From Kiritimatiellia bacterium (GTDB lineage Bacteria; Verrucomicrobiota; Kiritimatiellia; RFP12; JAAYLN01), in NCBI GenBank assembly GCA_017962605.1, contig JAGCUY010000178.1, positions 1 to 55,760 of the forward strand: a stretch of DNA of 55,760 bases. The letters are read 5' to 3'. Each line of letters begins with the position of its first letter. Position 1 is the first letter of the stretch. Below the pieces are notes generated by a model. That model did no database searches, was not told the DNA's origin, and worked only from the letters and a program-made list of their open reading frames with translations. Below are positions 8,511 through 16,154 of the stretch, piece after piece. Position numbers and translations under genes: made by a program.

Positions 8511-8660
8511 TTCGTGCATATATTTGCGGTCAACATTTTTGACCACAAAGGCGGCGACATCGCGGTCAAGAAGCACAGGCTGCCCGCGCACGACAATCAT
8601 CTTCGACCTGACATTCAAAATATCAGATGTAGCAATGGCATCACTTTTCATTTCACGCAT
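8511..8660 (-). pseudogene. ORF6N-domain protein fragment
   Basis: From ATG 8660 the frame gives MREMKSDAIAT and then MIVVRGQPVLLDRDVAAF, the hallmark start of the ORF6N DNA-binding domain (R-G-x-x-V-x-L-D-x-D-[LV]-A). After about 35 residues the expected YGVxT continuation is lost and a TGA follows at 8511. Intact members are much longer. Frame disruption plus the next small open frame suggests decay by deletion or frameshift. Confidence 0.6.
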
Positions 8661-8714
8661 CTCTATTCACAAACTCATCAACCCACAAACTCTCAACGCC
8701 TCCACTCACAAATA

Positions 8715-8876
8715 TCACATTTTCCCATACGGCTTGGTCGAGGGTTCGCCGTCGGCGTTGAAGCCGATTCGCTTGCGGGGCGGGTCTGGCGGGGCCGAAA
8801 GCTGCTGGACGAGGTTGCACATGCCACCATTGATCTTCTTGATATCACCCTCAAAGGCATCCGTGCGGGTATCATC
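8715..8876 (-). pseudogene. C-terminal fragment of a second RhuM protein
   Basis: One frame on the minus strand reads DAFEGDIKKINGGM, NLVQQLSAPPDPPRKRIGF and ...STKPYGKM stop. This is closely similar to the tail of the intact RhuM at 6131-6664 (DAAEGDIKQIKGGM...QLSAPPAP...TKPYGKA). The N-terminal domain is absent and the upstream DNA shares nothing visible with rhuM. A TATACC-GAGT-GGTATA hairpin lies at about 8881-8896, just beyond the break. Confidence 0.75.
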
Positions 8877-8960
8877 ACACTATACCGAGTGGTATATGCT
8901 ATTTTTCCATATACCTCAATTTGCTTATCCACGATGTCTCCCATTCTGGCATCAGGCAGT

Positions 8961-10475
8961 TTACTTGTCGTCGGCGACAATCGCCTCCAGGCGGGCGACT
9001 TCGTCATCGGTCAATTCAGGGAAATGCCCTCTTTTCGCTTTCGATAACGAACCGCCATTCTGCTGCACAAAGCGAATAAACTGGTTCGCACTCTTTTCCG
9101 GCATATCCACAACCCTGCGCATTCCAAATCTAATGCGGTCATAGCGCTTGAGATAGTCCAACTCGGCCTTCCATTCCGTTTGGATTGTCTGCACGATAAC
9201 CTGCTGGAAATATTCCACCATCGGTGTGTAGTCTATAGCACGGTAAAAGTCTCGCGAATCGTTATGGACTGTCACTTCGCCATCACCGCTGATGTCATAG
9301 TCTAGCAGGGGCATGACCCGATTGGAGAAGGTCTCAAGTATCTTGTCGTACTCGTTCTGTCGCTTGAGCATTACTGCCGACACGGGGAATATCAACCCCT
9401 GCGGCGCAAACCCTGTCTGCGCAAGAATCGCATGGAGCAGGAAACGATGGACACGACCATTCCCGTCGTCAAATGGATGAAGGAAGACAAAGGCAAAACC
9501 TAAAACGGCAGCCATGACCACAGGATCACTTCCAGGTGCCGCCATCCACTGCCCAAGACAACGAAGGAATCCATCCATCAGCTGGCCAATTGCGTCCGGA
9601 CGAGGTGCCACATAGTGCACTTTCTCAATTCCAGGCGCAAGTGTCTCCCCTACATAAACCTGATCCGTCCGCCAATCCTCCTGACGATAGCGGGCATCGA
9701 CCACGCTGTTCTGAGCAAGAGTCAGTGCCTCCTTCGTCAACGGCGTCTCACTCATGCCACGAAGGATGGCAACAAAAGCATCCATGCGACGTTGGTCTGG
9801 CGTTTCGCGCTCGATGGCAAAGGAACTCTTCGTTTCTTTTACATATAAATACTGGACGGCCCGATAAAGCAAATCGGGGGAATAGTTCTTCAGCAACCGA
9901 TCTGATTCAGCCCGCAGACGCTCAAAAGAAAGCGCCTGTGTCTGCTCCGTTTTTCGAATATACGGTGAAAAATCCCTGTTTCCGATAAGATTGTTCAGAA
10001 CATGGTAGCGGCGCTCCCTTGTTCCAGACGCCGCCGGCAATGCAAACTGAATCGAAGCGTCAACCAGCGGAACATAGGCACCCCCTGTTCCATCTGGAAT
10101 GTCCAGCCGTTTTCCAGAAATACTTTCATACAAGAACCAAATCCGCCGTTGCGTCGCCCCCAGCGGATGGCCTGTCACAAAATCTGTCAGCTCTCCGACA
10201 TCAACTTTGTTGAAGAACGCCCGGAGAACCTCAACGTTGACTCCCTCATATTTTAAAGCGAAAGACAACTGCTCCTGCCAGGACGCGTCATAGCCGAACT
10301 TCCTTGCCGGATAATATGTCCTAACATTATGCCCTGACTGGACAATCCGCTTCGTTGACTTGTCCGTCACAAATGACTGGCAATACAGTTCGCAAACGGC
10401 GAGCGAATACCGCCGGACAAGAAACAAATACCCCCTTGCCGCACTTTCGTTCAATTTTAGCGAATCATTTGCCAT
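8961..10475 (-). CDS. Fic family protein (putative AMP transferase)
   Basis: Fic enzymes transfer AMP or related groups from nucleotides to hydroxyl side chains. The 504-residue protein has the full catalytic motif HPFDDGNGRVHR at about residues 329-340. An upstream SSFAIERE matches the (S/T)xxxE inhibitory helix, though R replaces the usual G/N. It is therefore a class II-like, self-inhibited Fic. A C-terminal region of about 110 residues ends in a probable helix-turn-helix (GGSLSKAKRGHFPELTDDEVARLEAI). Length and architecture fit stand-alone Fic proteins (DUF4172-like). It ends the accessory island and stands alone; a hairpin lies 38-68 bases upstream of its start. Confidence 0.9.
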   Translation of the reverse strand: MANDSLKLNESAARGYLFLVRRYSLAVCELYCQSFVTDKSTKRIVQSGHNVRTYYPARKFGYDASWQEQLSFALKYEGVNVEVLRAFFNKVDVGELTDFVTGHPLGATQRRIWFLYESISGKRLDIPDGTGGAYVPLVDASIQFALPAASGTRERRYHVLNNLIGNRDFSPYIRKTEQTQALSFERLRAESDRLLKNYSPDLLYRAVQYLYVKETKSSFAIERETPDQRRMDAFVAILRGMSETPLTKEALTLAQNSVVDARYRQEDWRTDQVYVGETLAPGIEKVHYVAPRPDAIGQLMDGFLRCLGQWMAAPGSDPVVMAAVLGFAFVFLHPFDDGNGRVHRFLLHAILAQTGFAPQGLIFPVSAVMLKRQNEYDKILETFSNRVMPLLDYDISGDGEVTVHNDSRDFYRAIDYTPMVEYFQQVIVQTIQTEWKAELDYLKRYDRIRFGMRRVVDMPEKSANQFIRFVQQNGGSLSKAKRGHFPELTDDEVARLEAIVADDK

Positions 10476-10512
10476 TTCATTAAATTTTTTGCCAAACCGT
10501 TAAAAAACAGGG

Positions 10513-10543
10513 GTGTTTTTGCTTTTTCGTTAAAAAAACACCA
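10513..10543. terminator. Hairpin, possible bidirectional terminator
   Basis: GGTGTTTTT and AAAAACACC form a 9-bp stem around a 13-base loop, with A and T runs on both sides. It lies between the superoxide reductase end (10640, reading leftwards) and the Fic start (10475). It would terminate the rfbD-to-superoxide-reductase transcript. Confidence 0.5.
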
Positions 10544-10639
10544 AGGCAATTGACGATTCTGGCAAATGGGGCCTGGGTTTCGATGGGGTGGCTCATCGTT
10601 GTTTGCCGTTTTGCGACAGCACATTGAACAAGAGCGGCT

Positions 10640-11005
10640 TTACTTCACCTCAATCTTGCGCTCGGACTCCCAGAGGCCGTGGATGTTGCAGTAGGACACC
10701 GCATGCAGCGTCCCGCTCTTCGCCAGCGTGACCGTCGCTTTCAGCATCGGTGCCGTGAAGACGTCGCCCCCGTGCGCAGCGAACTCGGCGCGCGCCAACT
10801 CCACTGGCAGCGGCGAACCTTCCGCGACGAAGTAGAGCGCCGCCCACGCGATGTGGTGCTCCAGCGTGTTCGGGTGCGGGATTTCCTTCCCCACGGCCAC
10901 CTCGACTTCAATGGCCTCGCCCGCCTTCGCCGTCTCCGGCGCCGTTATCGCCGGCACGTGCTTCTCGTTCTTCCAGTCCGCAGACTTGATCAGTGCGCTT
11001 ATCAT
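10640..11005 (-). CDS. Superoxide reductase (neelaredoxin/class II desulfoferrodoxin)
   Basis: It reduces superoxide to peroxide without making oxygen, typical of anaerobes, in the cytoplasm. The 121-residue protein has the iron-site residues of the family: K-H-V-P near the N-terminus, HPNTLEHHIAW (His ligands) near residues 43-53, and CNIHGLWE near the end (Cys and His ligands). The N-terminal desulforedoxin FeCys4 domain is absent, so this is the one-iron type. The start overlaps the epimerase stop by four bases (ATGA), which implies translational coupling to a sugar epimerase, an odd partner. Confidence 0.9.
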   Translation of the reverse strand: MISALIKSADWKNEKHVPAITAPETAKAGEAIEVEVAVGKEIPHPNTLEHHIAWAALYFVAEGSPLPVELARAEFAAHGGDVFTAPMLKATVTLAKSGTLHAVSYCNIHGLWESERKIEVK

Positions 11006-11979
11006 TTTACTTCCTTACCTTTCCATTCCTTGAACCATTCACAGAACTTCGGCAACCCCACGCTTAGTGGCGTCGTCGGCTCGTAGCCAACCGCCTCGTG
11101 TAGCTTATCGACCGAGGCGTATGTCGCATACACATCCCCGGGCTGCATCGGCATAAACTCCAACTTCGGATCCGCCACGCCCAGCCCCTTGGCGAGGATG
11201 GCGATCATGTCCATCAGCTTTTCGCTCCTGTGGTTGCCAATGTTGTAGATTGCATATTGCGGCAGCCCGCCCGCCTTGCGCACGCAGCGCACCAGGCCAT
11301 CCACGATGTCATCGACGTAGGTGAAGTCACGCAGCATGTCGCCGTTGTTGAAAACCTTGATCGGCTTGCCCGCCACCAGCTTCTCCGCGAAGCTGACGGA
11401 GGCCAGGTCCGGCCGCCCCCACGGCCCATAGACCGTGAAGAACCTGAATCCCAGCGTCTGCATCCCGTAGAGATGGCTGTAGCAGTGCGCCATCAGCTCG
11501 TTCGCCTTCTTGGTCGCCGCATAGAGCGAGATCGGCGTATCGACTTTCATGTCCTCGCGGAAGGGCATCTCCTGGATGCCGCCATAGACCGATGACGACG
11601 ACGCGAACAGCAGCCGCGGCTGCGACTCCGCGTGCCGGCAGCACTCCAGCACGTTCAAAAAGCCGACCAGGTTCGACTCGGCGTAAACGTCCGGGTTGTC
11701 AATCGAATACCTCACGCCCGCCTGCGCCGCCAGGTTCACCACCACTTCCGGCTTGAACTCGTCGAACACCGCCTTGAGCGCCGCCTTGTCGGCGATGTCC
11801 ACGCGCCTGCCCGCAAAACCGCTCTCCTTCTCCAACTGTGCGTTCCGCGCCTCCTTCAGCGCCACCATGTAGTAGTCGTTGAAGTTGTCAACGCCGCGCA
11901 CCTCGTCCCCTTCGGCGAGCAGACGCCTCGCCAGATGGAAGCCGATGAACCCGGCGGAACCTGTAATCAGTATTCTCAT
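11002..11979 (-). CDS. UDP-glucuronate 4-epimerase-like NAD-dependent epimerase
   Basis: An extended short-chain dehydrogenase of 325 residues. It has the N-terminal GSAGFIGFHLA nucleotide-binding motif, catalytic S-S-S plus YAATKK (YxxxK), and the family segments NLAAQAGVRYSIDNP and FRFFTVYGPWGRPD typical of UDP-glucuronate epimerases (WbpP/LpsL/GAE-like). It would make UDP-galacturonate for surface polysaccharide. The gene follows rfbC by 31 bp and overlaps the superoxide reductase gene by four bases. RmlB-like 4,6-dehydratase activity is less likely from these motifs but not excluded. Confidence 0.85.
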   Translation of the reverse strand: MRILITGSAGFIGFHLARRLLAEGDEVRGVDNFNDYYMVALKEARNAQLEKESGFAGRRVDIADKAALKAVFDEFKPEVVVNLAAQAGVRYSIDNPDVYAESNLVGFLNVLECCRHAESQPRLLFASSSSVYGGIQEMPFREDMKVDTPISLYAATKKANELMAHCYSHLYGMQTLGFRFFTVYGPWGRPDLASVSFAEKLVAGKPIKVFNNGDMLRDFTYVDDIVDGLVRCVRKAGGLPQYAIYNIGNHRSEKLMDMIAILAKGLGVADPKLEFMPMQPGDVYATYASVDKLHEAVGYEPTTPLSVGLPKFCEWFKEWKGKEVK

Positions 11980-12010
11980 TTCGCAAAGCCCTTGTCCGCG
12001 CCGCAGGCCA

Positions 12011-12562
12011 CTATTCGGCCCACGGCTCGATGCCCGCCAGCGGCGGATGCTTCTTGTCTTTTTCAGAAAGTGTCAGCGTCATGCCCAAGTCCGGCCACTC
12101 AATTCCAAGCGCCGGATCGTCGAACCGCATCCCGCGCTCGGACGCCGGGCAGTAGAGGTTGTCGCACTTGTAGCTGAAGAGCGTGTTGTCTTCCAGCACG
12201 ATGAACCCGTGCGCGAAGCCGCGCGGGATGAAGAACTGCCGCTTGTTCTCCGCAGTCAGCGTCATCGCCACATGCTTGCCGAATGTCGCCGACCCCTTGC
12301 GGATGTCAACCACGACATCCCACACCGCCCCTTGGATCACACGCACGATTTTCGCCTGCGTGTGCGGCGCCGCCTGCCAGTGCAGCCCGCGCACGACGCC
12401 CTTCGACGAGAAGCTTTCGTTGTCCTGCACGAAGACGCAGTCAATGCCTGCCGCGCGGTAGCGGTCGGCGTTGAACGTCTCGCAGAACCACCCGCGGCTG
12501 TCGCCGAACACATCCGGCTCTATCACCTTCAGCCCTTCGATCTCAGTGTCGATCACTTTCAT
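12011..12562 (-). CDS. rfbC: dTDP-4-dehydrorhamnose 3,5-epimerase
   Basis: It catalyses the third step of dTDP-L-rhamnose synthesis. The 183-residue cupin shows the family signatures: DSRGWFCETFN, FVQDNESFSSKGVVRGLHWQ (catalytic His in GLHWQ), GAVWDVVVDIRKGS and FIPRGFAHGF. C-terminal LYCPASERGMRFDDPALGIEWP is also typical. Length equals RmlC of other bacteria. It sits between rfbD (60 bp upstream) and the UDP-sugar epimerase (31 bp downstream) in one transcription unit. rfbA and rfbB are not in the window. Confidence 0.95.
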   Translation of the reverse strand: MKVIDTEIEGLKVIEPDVFGDSRGWFCETFNADRYRAAGIDCVFVQDNESFSSKGVVRGLHWQAAPHTQAKIVRVIQGAVWDVVVDIRKGSATFGKHVAMTLTAENKRQFFIPRGFAHGFIVLEDNTLFSYKCDNLYCPASERGMRFDDPALGIEWPDLGMTLTLSEKDKKHPPLAGIEPWAE

Positions 12563-12622
12563 CTAAAGTCTCTCTTCGCCCTTTTCCTCGCGCCCATGCT
12601 CTCTTTGCCGTCAATTCTTCTG

Positions 12623-13486
12623 TTACCCGTTTCCTGTTCCCCACTCGCTTTTCATGAACTCCGCCAGCGCGTCCTTCCAGTGCGGCATCGGCGGCAGCCC
12701 CGCCAGGCGCAGCCCCAACTTTTCAAGCCGCGAGTCTTTCGGGCGCGGCGCCGGGCGCGGGAACTCCTCGGTTGTGCACTCCTCCACGCGCTGCCCCTTG
12801 CCGGCAAGCCTGAATATCTCCCGCGCGAACTCGGCCCACGTGGCCTCGCCCTCGCACGTCGCGTGGAATGTCCCGCACAGCTTCGGCCGCGCCAGCAGCC
12901 CGCGCAGCGTCCGCGCCACCGCCAGGGCGCTCGTCGGATTGCCACGCTGGTCGCCCACGACTTTCAGCACCGGACGCGTCCCGTCCGCAAGCGACATCAT
13001 CGCATGCACGAAACTCGGCCCACCCTCGCCGTAGAGCCACGAGATGCGCACGATCACATGGTTCGGGCACAGCGCCCGCACGGCTTCCTCGCCGGCGAAC
13101 TTGCTGCGCCCATACACCGTGCGCCCGCCATCCGCCGCATCGAACTCGCTGAACGGCCCGCCGGCGTCGCCGCCGAAAACATAGTCCGTCGAAATCGCGA
13201 TCAGCCGCACGCCGTGCCGATGGCACGCCGCCGCGACGTTCGCCGTGCCGCGCGCGTTCACGCGGAAGGCGAACTCGCGCTCCGTCTCGCACTTGTCCAC
13301 CGCCGTCATCGCCGCGCAGTGCACCACCGCGTCCGGCGCCACGCGCGCCACCACCGCGTCGATGCACTCCTCGTCGGTGATGTCGGCCTCCGGCAAGTCC
13401 GTAGGCACGATATCGAAGTCGGCCCCAAGTTCCGCCAGCAGCGTCCGCGCCAGCATCCCCTTGCCGCCTGTCAGCATCACTCGCAT
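12623..13486 (-). CDS. rfbD: dTDP-4-dehydrorhamnose reductase
   Basis: The last step of dTDP-L-rhamnose synthesis. 287 residues with the GGKGMLARTL NAD(P)-binding start, VVHCAAMTAVDKCE, STDYVFGGD, the YGRSKFAGE (YxxxK) catalytic site and ISWLYGEGG. It is the first gene of the four-gene minus-strand unit, about 190 bases downstream of an extended -10 promoter at 13681-13689. The final codons (SEWGTGNG) and the stop are read through a GGGGAAC-type repeat, so the natural C-terminus appears to have been rewritten by the repeat. Confidence 0.95.
   Translation of the reverse strand: MRVMLTGGKGMLARTLLAELGADFDIVPTDLPEADITDEECIDAVVARVAPDAVVHCAAMTAVDKCETEREFAFRVNARGTANVAAACHRHGVRLIAISTDYVFGGDAGGPFSEFDAADGGRTVYGRSKFAGEEAVRALCPNHVIVRISWLYGEGGPSFVHAMMSLADGTRPVLKVVGDQRGNPTSALAVARTLRGLLARPKLCGTFHATCEGEATWAEFAREIFRLAGKGQRVEECTTEEFPRPAPRPKDSRLEKLGLRLAGLPPMPHWKDALAEFMKSEWGTGNG
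12625..12652. repeat. GGGGAAC-type repeat at the end of rfbD
   Basis: The plus strand reads TTACCCGTTTCCTGTTCCCC, the same degenerate heptamer family as in 14936-15018, 23425-23452 and inside gyrA. It supplies the stop codon of rfbD. Confidence 0.65.
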
Positions 13487-13717
13487 CGTGTGTCGCTCTC
13501 TTGTGCCCCGGCCTGTCGGCGCGATTCTAAAACCACGCCTTCCATCCTGATTCGCAGGCCCTGCCCGCGCATGCCGGGCACACTACGTGCGCGTCAATTA
13601 TGCACCGTTTTCATGCACAATTAACTGCGCTTCAAAATTCTAGTTTTGTTGTTCCTGTTCCTTGTTCAAACAGTGCTTCTATTATATCAAATTTTCTTTT
13701 CTAATGTGCGCGTTTTG
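13487..13717. other. Leader region of the rfbD operon with small repeats
   Basis: It contains a CTGATTCGCAGGCCCTGCC segment at about 13547-13570 that matches repeats near 45963-46161. It also holds an imperfect palindrome around 13597-13622 (TTATGCACC...CATGCACAATTAA). The operon promoter is at its right end. Confidence 0.5.
13681..13689 (-). promoter_or_regulatory. Extended -10 promoter of the rfbD operon
   Basis: The minus strand reads TGATATAAT, a perfect TGn-TATAAT extended -10. It lies about 195 bases upstream of the rfbD start and in a region without other genes. Confidence 0.5.
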
Positions 13718-14911
13718 TTAAAAAGTTTCCATGGCGCGCTTGAAGGCGCCCGCCGAACGCTCGATCACATCGGTCTCCACGCTATAGCTCAGCCGCATGT
13801 GGCCGGCCATACCGAAGCCCGACCCCGGCACCGCAAGCACGCCGTGCTTCATTAGGTGCCCCACGAACTTCACGTCGTCGCCGCCAGGCGTCTTCGGGAA
13901 AACGTAGAAGGCACCTTGCGGCCGCACGTATTCAAGCCCCGCCGCGTCCAGCACGGCCAGCATCTTCGCGCGCCGCTCCTCGTAGATGCCAAGGTCAATC
14001 CCGCAGTCCAGCAGCCGCGTCGCGAGCCGCTGCCCGACGATTGGCGCGTTCACGTAGCCAAGCGTCCGCGTCGTCAGCGTCACGCCCGCCAGGAATGCGG
14101 CCGCGTCCGGCATCGACGGGTTCACCGCCAGATAACCCACGCGCTCGCCTGCCAGCGACAGGCTCTTCGAGAACGACCCCAGCACCACCGCGTATGGCGT
14201 CTTGTCAAGCACCGACGCCACCTTCGCGCCGCCGTATGTCAGGAAGCGGTATGGCTCGTCGGACACCAGGAACACTGGCCGCTCGCGCCCCGCGTTCACC
14301 TTGTCCACCAGCGCCGCCAGCGCCTTCACCGTAGCCTCGCTGTAAACGCAGCCTGTCGGGTTGTTCGGCGAGTTGAACATGATGGCGCGCGTGTTCGGCG
14401 TGATGGCCGCCTCAAGCGCCGCGACGTCGGCCTCGAAGGTCGCACCGTTGGCTGGCACGGGAATGAGCTTGCCGCCGAAGTGGCCGCAGTAGGAGCCATA
14501 TTCCACGAAGTAGGGCGACGGCACCAGCACTTCGTCGCCCGGATTCAGCACGGCCCTGAAGAACGACACCAGCGCGCCGGCCGCGCCACATGAGGCGATG
14601 ACGTGCTTCGCCTCCAGCCCCGGCACATTTTGCTCGCGCGCCAGCTTCGCGGCCAGCGCCTCGCGGAAGGGCATCCAGCCTGCGTTCGACGGATACCCCA
14701 GCGCCCGCGGCTCGCCAAGCGCGTCCGCGATTTCATGCAGCGCCGCCGCCGCTTCGCGCGGCGGCGGCAGGTCCGGATTCCCCAGGCTGAAGTCAAAGAC
14801 ATTCTCCGCGCCAATCTCCTTGCGCAATTCCGCGCCCGCCTCGAACATCCTCCTGATCCACGACGAGCTACCCATTGCCGCCGCGATTCCATCTGCTAGC
14901 ATCTTTGCCAT
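13718..14911 (-). CDS. PLP-dependent class I/II aminotransferase
   Basis: 397 residues, fold-type I aspartate aminotransferase family. Visible are FSLGNPDLPPP, the SNAGWMPFREALA segment, NSPNNPTGCVYS, SDEPYRFLTY and the PLP lysine in GSFSKSLSLAGERVGY. The C-terminal PGSGFGMAGHMRLSYSV contains the substrate-binding arginine. I start at ATG 14911, with AAGGAG ten bases upstream; a TTG at 14917 is also possible. The specific amino acid substrate cannot be read from sequence. It is a single-gene unit with a repeat-filled region upstream. Confidence 0.9.
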   Translation of the reverse strand: MAKMLADGIAAAMGSSSWIRRMFEAGAELRKEIGAENVFDFSLGNPDLPPPREAAAALHEIADALGEPRALGYPSNAGWMPFREALAAKLAREQNVPGLEAKHVIASCGAAGALVSFFRAVLNPGDEVLVPSPYFVEYGSYCGHFGGKLIPVPANGATFEADVAALEAAITPNTRAIMFNSPNNPTGCVYSEATVKALAALVDKVNAGRERPVFLVSDEPYRFLTYGGAKVASVLDKTPYAVVLGSFSKSLSLAGERVGYLAVNPSMPDAAAFLAGVTLTTRTLGYVNAPIVGQRLATRLLDCGIDLGIYEERRAKMLAVLDAAGLEYVRPQGAFYVFPKTPGGDDVKFVGHLMKHGVLAVPGSGFGMAGHMRLSYSVETDVIERSAGAFKRAMETF

Positions 14912-14935
14912 TTTCAATTGTCTCCTTACAAAAAA

Positions 14936-15018
14936 CCGTTCCCCACTTCCCCGTTACCTACTTCTCTACTTCCGTTCCCCGTTACCTGTTCCCCGTTCCC
15001 TGTTCCCCGTTCCCTCAC
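14936..15018. repeat. Heptamer repeat array (GTTCCCC / GGGGAAC)
   Basis: Degenerate copies of GTTCCCC, GTTACCT and TTCCCTG fill the spacer between the aminotransferase and YihY genes. The complementary pattern is inserted in frame in gyrA (20322-20402). Confidence 0.8.
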
Positions 15019-15056
15019 TATCCATTCTGCCACATTCCCCGCTCCCCCGCAACTTT

Positions 15057-15065
15057 TGCTAAAAT
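15057..15065 (+). promoter_or_regulatory. Extended -10 element of yihY
   Basis: TGCTAAAAT ends six bases before the yihY ATG at 15072. Transcription would start at or next to the ATG, so the message may be leaderless. No ribosome site is visible. Confidence 0.4.
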
Positions 15066-15071
15066 ATCCAC

Positions 15072-16154
15072 ATGCCCAACACAGCCCCCATCCAAGCGCC
15101 CGCCGCCACTCAACCCGCGCCCCAACCCGACAAGCACGGCCCTTCAAGCCGCGTTTCAGCCCTCATGCGCCTCCGCGCGCTGGCCGTCTGCGCATTCCGC
15201 TTCCTCGTGGACTCCATCCGCTGCTTCTTGCGCCATCGCTCGTCCCTTCACGCCGCCGGCCTCACGTATTTCTCCCTCATGTCGCTGGCGCCACTTGTCT
15301 GCCTCTTCCTTCTCATCGGCCGCCTCTGCGGCCTTGGCGACTTCGCCCGCGACCGCCTCAACGGCTACATTGACCAAGTAATAGTCTCCGTCGAATCCGG
15401 CGGGGAAGACATGCCCGCCTTTATCGAAAATGCCCAGGACCCCAACACGCGCGAGGCCCGCCGCCAGACCGCCCACGACTTCGCCCTTCAGGCGCGCGAC
15501 TCCCTCAACACCTTCTTCGACCGCGTCGCCGCCTACGACGTCCACGCCATGGGCACGGCAGGCGTCATCCTCCTGCTCTGGACGCTCATCTCGATGCTCG
15601 GCATGGTTGAGAACTCCCTAAACGAAGTCTGGGAGATTCCGCGATCGCGGCCATTCCTGCGGCGCATCGCCATATACGCGGTGATGGCGCTTGTCCTGCC
15701 GGCCTTCGCGCTCATCTCGGCCTCGCTCCCGCTCCTCCACCTCCTCCGCCGCACAATAGCCGCGGCTTTCGACGCCATTGGCGCCACCGGACTCCTCCCG
15801 CGCATTGCCCTCGCCATCGTCAACTCTTCGGTCTTTGGCTGGACAATCTCCCTCGTCTTCGCCACGCTTGGCTTCGCCTTCTTCCTCGCCTTCATGCCCA
15901 ACCGCCACGTCCCCTTCCGCAACGCCATAATTTCCGGACTCATCACGGCCTTTGTCTTCGGCTGCTGGCTTCGGCTCTGCGCCGTGGCGCAGGTAGGCAT
16001 CTCGCGCGCCAGCGCGATGTATGGCTCCTTTGCCGTCCTCCCGATCATCCTGACCTGGATCTACATCGGCTGGCAGATCGTCCTCTTCGGCGGCGCCATG
16101 ACCTACACCCTCACCCACAAAATGTGCTATAATAATTTATCATTTGAAGGGTGA
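15072..16154 (+). CDS. yihY: YihY/BrkB (UPF0761) inner membrane protein
   Basis: 360 residues with six to seven hydrophobic segments at about 40-60, 65-85, 160-180, 198-222, 257-277, 285-305 and 323-348. Family marks are LTYFSLMSLAPL and the C-terminal YGSFAVLPIILTWIYIGWQIVLFG. A hydrophilic insert of about 60 residues (95-155) follows the second segment. The family was once called ribonuclease BN, which is wrong; function is unclear. The last codons (SFEG, stop) run into a REP palindrome at 16146, so the RAYT unit inserted at or replaced the natural end. Confidence 0.9.
   Translation: MPNTAPIQAPAATQPAPQPDKHGPSSRVSALMRLRALAVCAFRFLVDSIRCFLRHRSSLHAAGLTYFSLMSLAPLVCLFLLIGRLCGLGDFARDRLNGYIDQVIVSVESGGEDMPAFIENAQDPNTREARRQTAHDFALQARDSLNTFFDRVAAYDVHAMGTAGVILLLWTLISMLGMVENSLNEVWEIPRSRPFLRRIAIYAVMALVLPAFALISASLPLLHLLRRTIAAAFDAIGATGLLPRIALAIVNSSVFGWTISLVFATLGFAFFLAFMPNRHVPFRNAIISGLITAFVFGCWLRLCAVAQVGISRASAMYGSFAVLPIILTWIYIGWQIVLFGGAMTYTLTHKMCYNNLSFEG
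16125..16133 (+). promoter_or_regulatory. Extended -10 promoter of RAYT 1
   Basis: TGCTATAAT lies within the last codons of yihY, 47 bases before the RAYT ATG. Confidence 0.45.

Noticed and set aside
8693..9007. 104-codon minus-strand open frame
   Set aside because: Out of frame with the RhuM tail that is clearly recognisable in the same DNA.
11879..13624. 581-codon plus-strand open frame
   Set aside because: Antisense shadow of rfbC and rfbD; Arg/His/Ala-rich with no family likeness.
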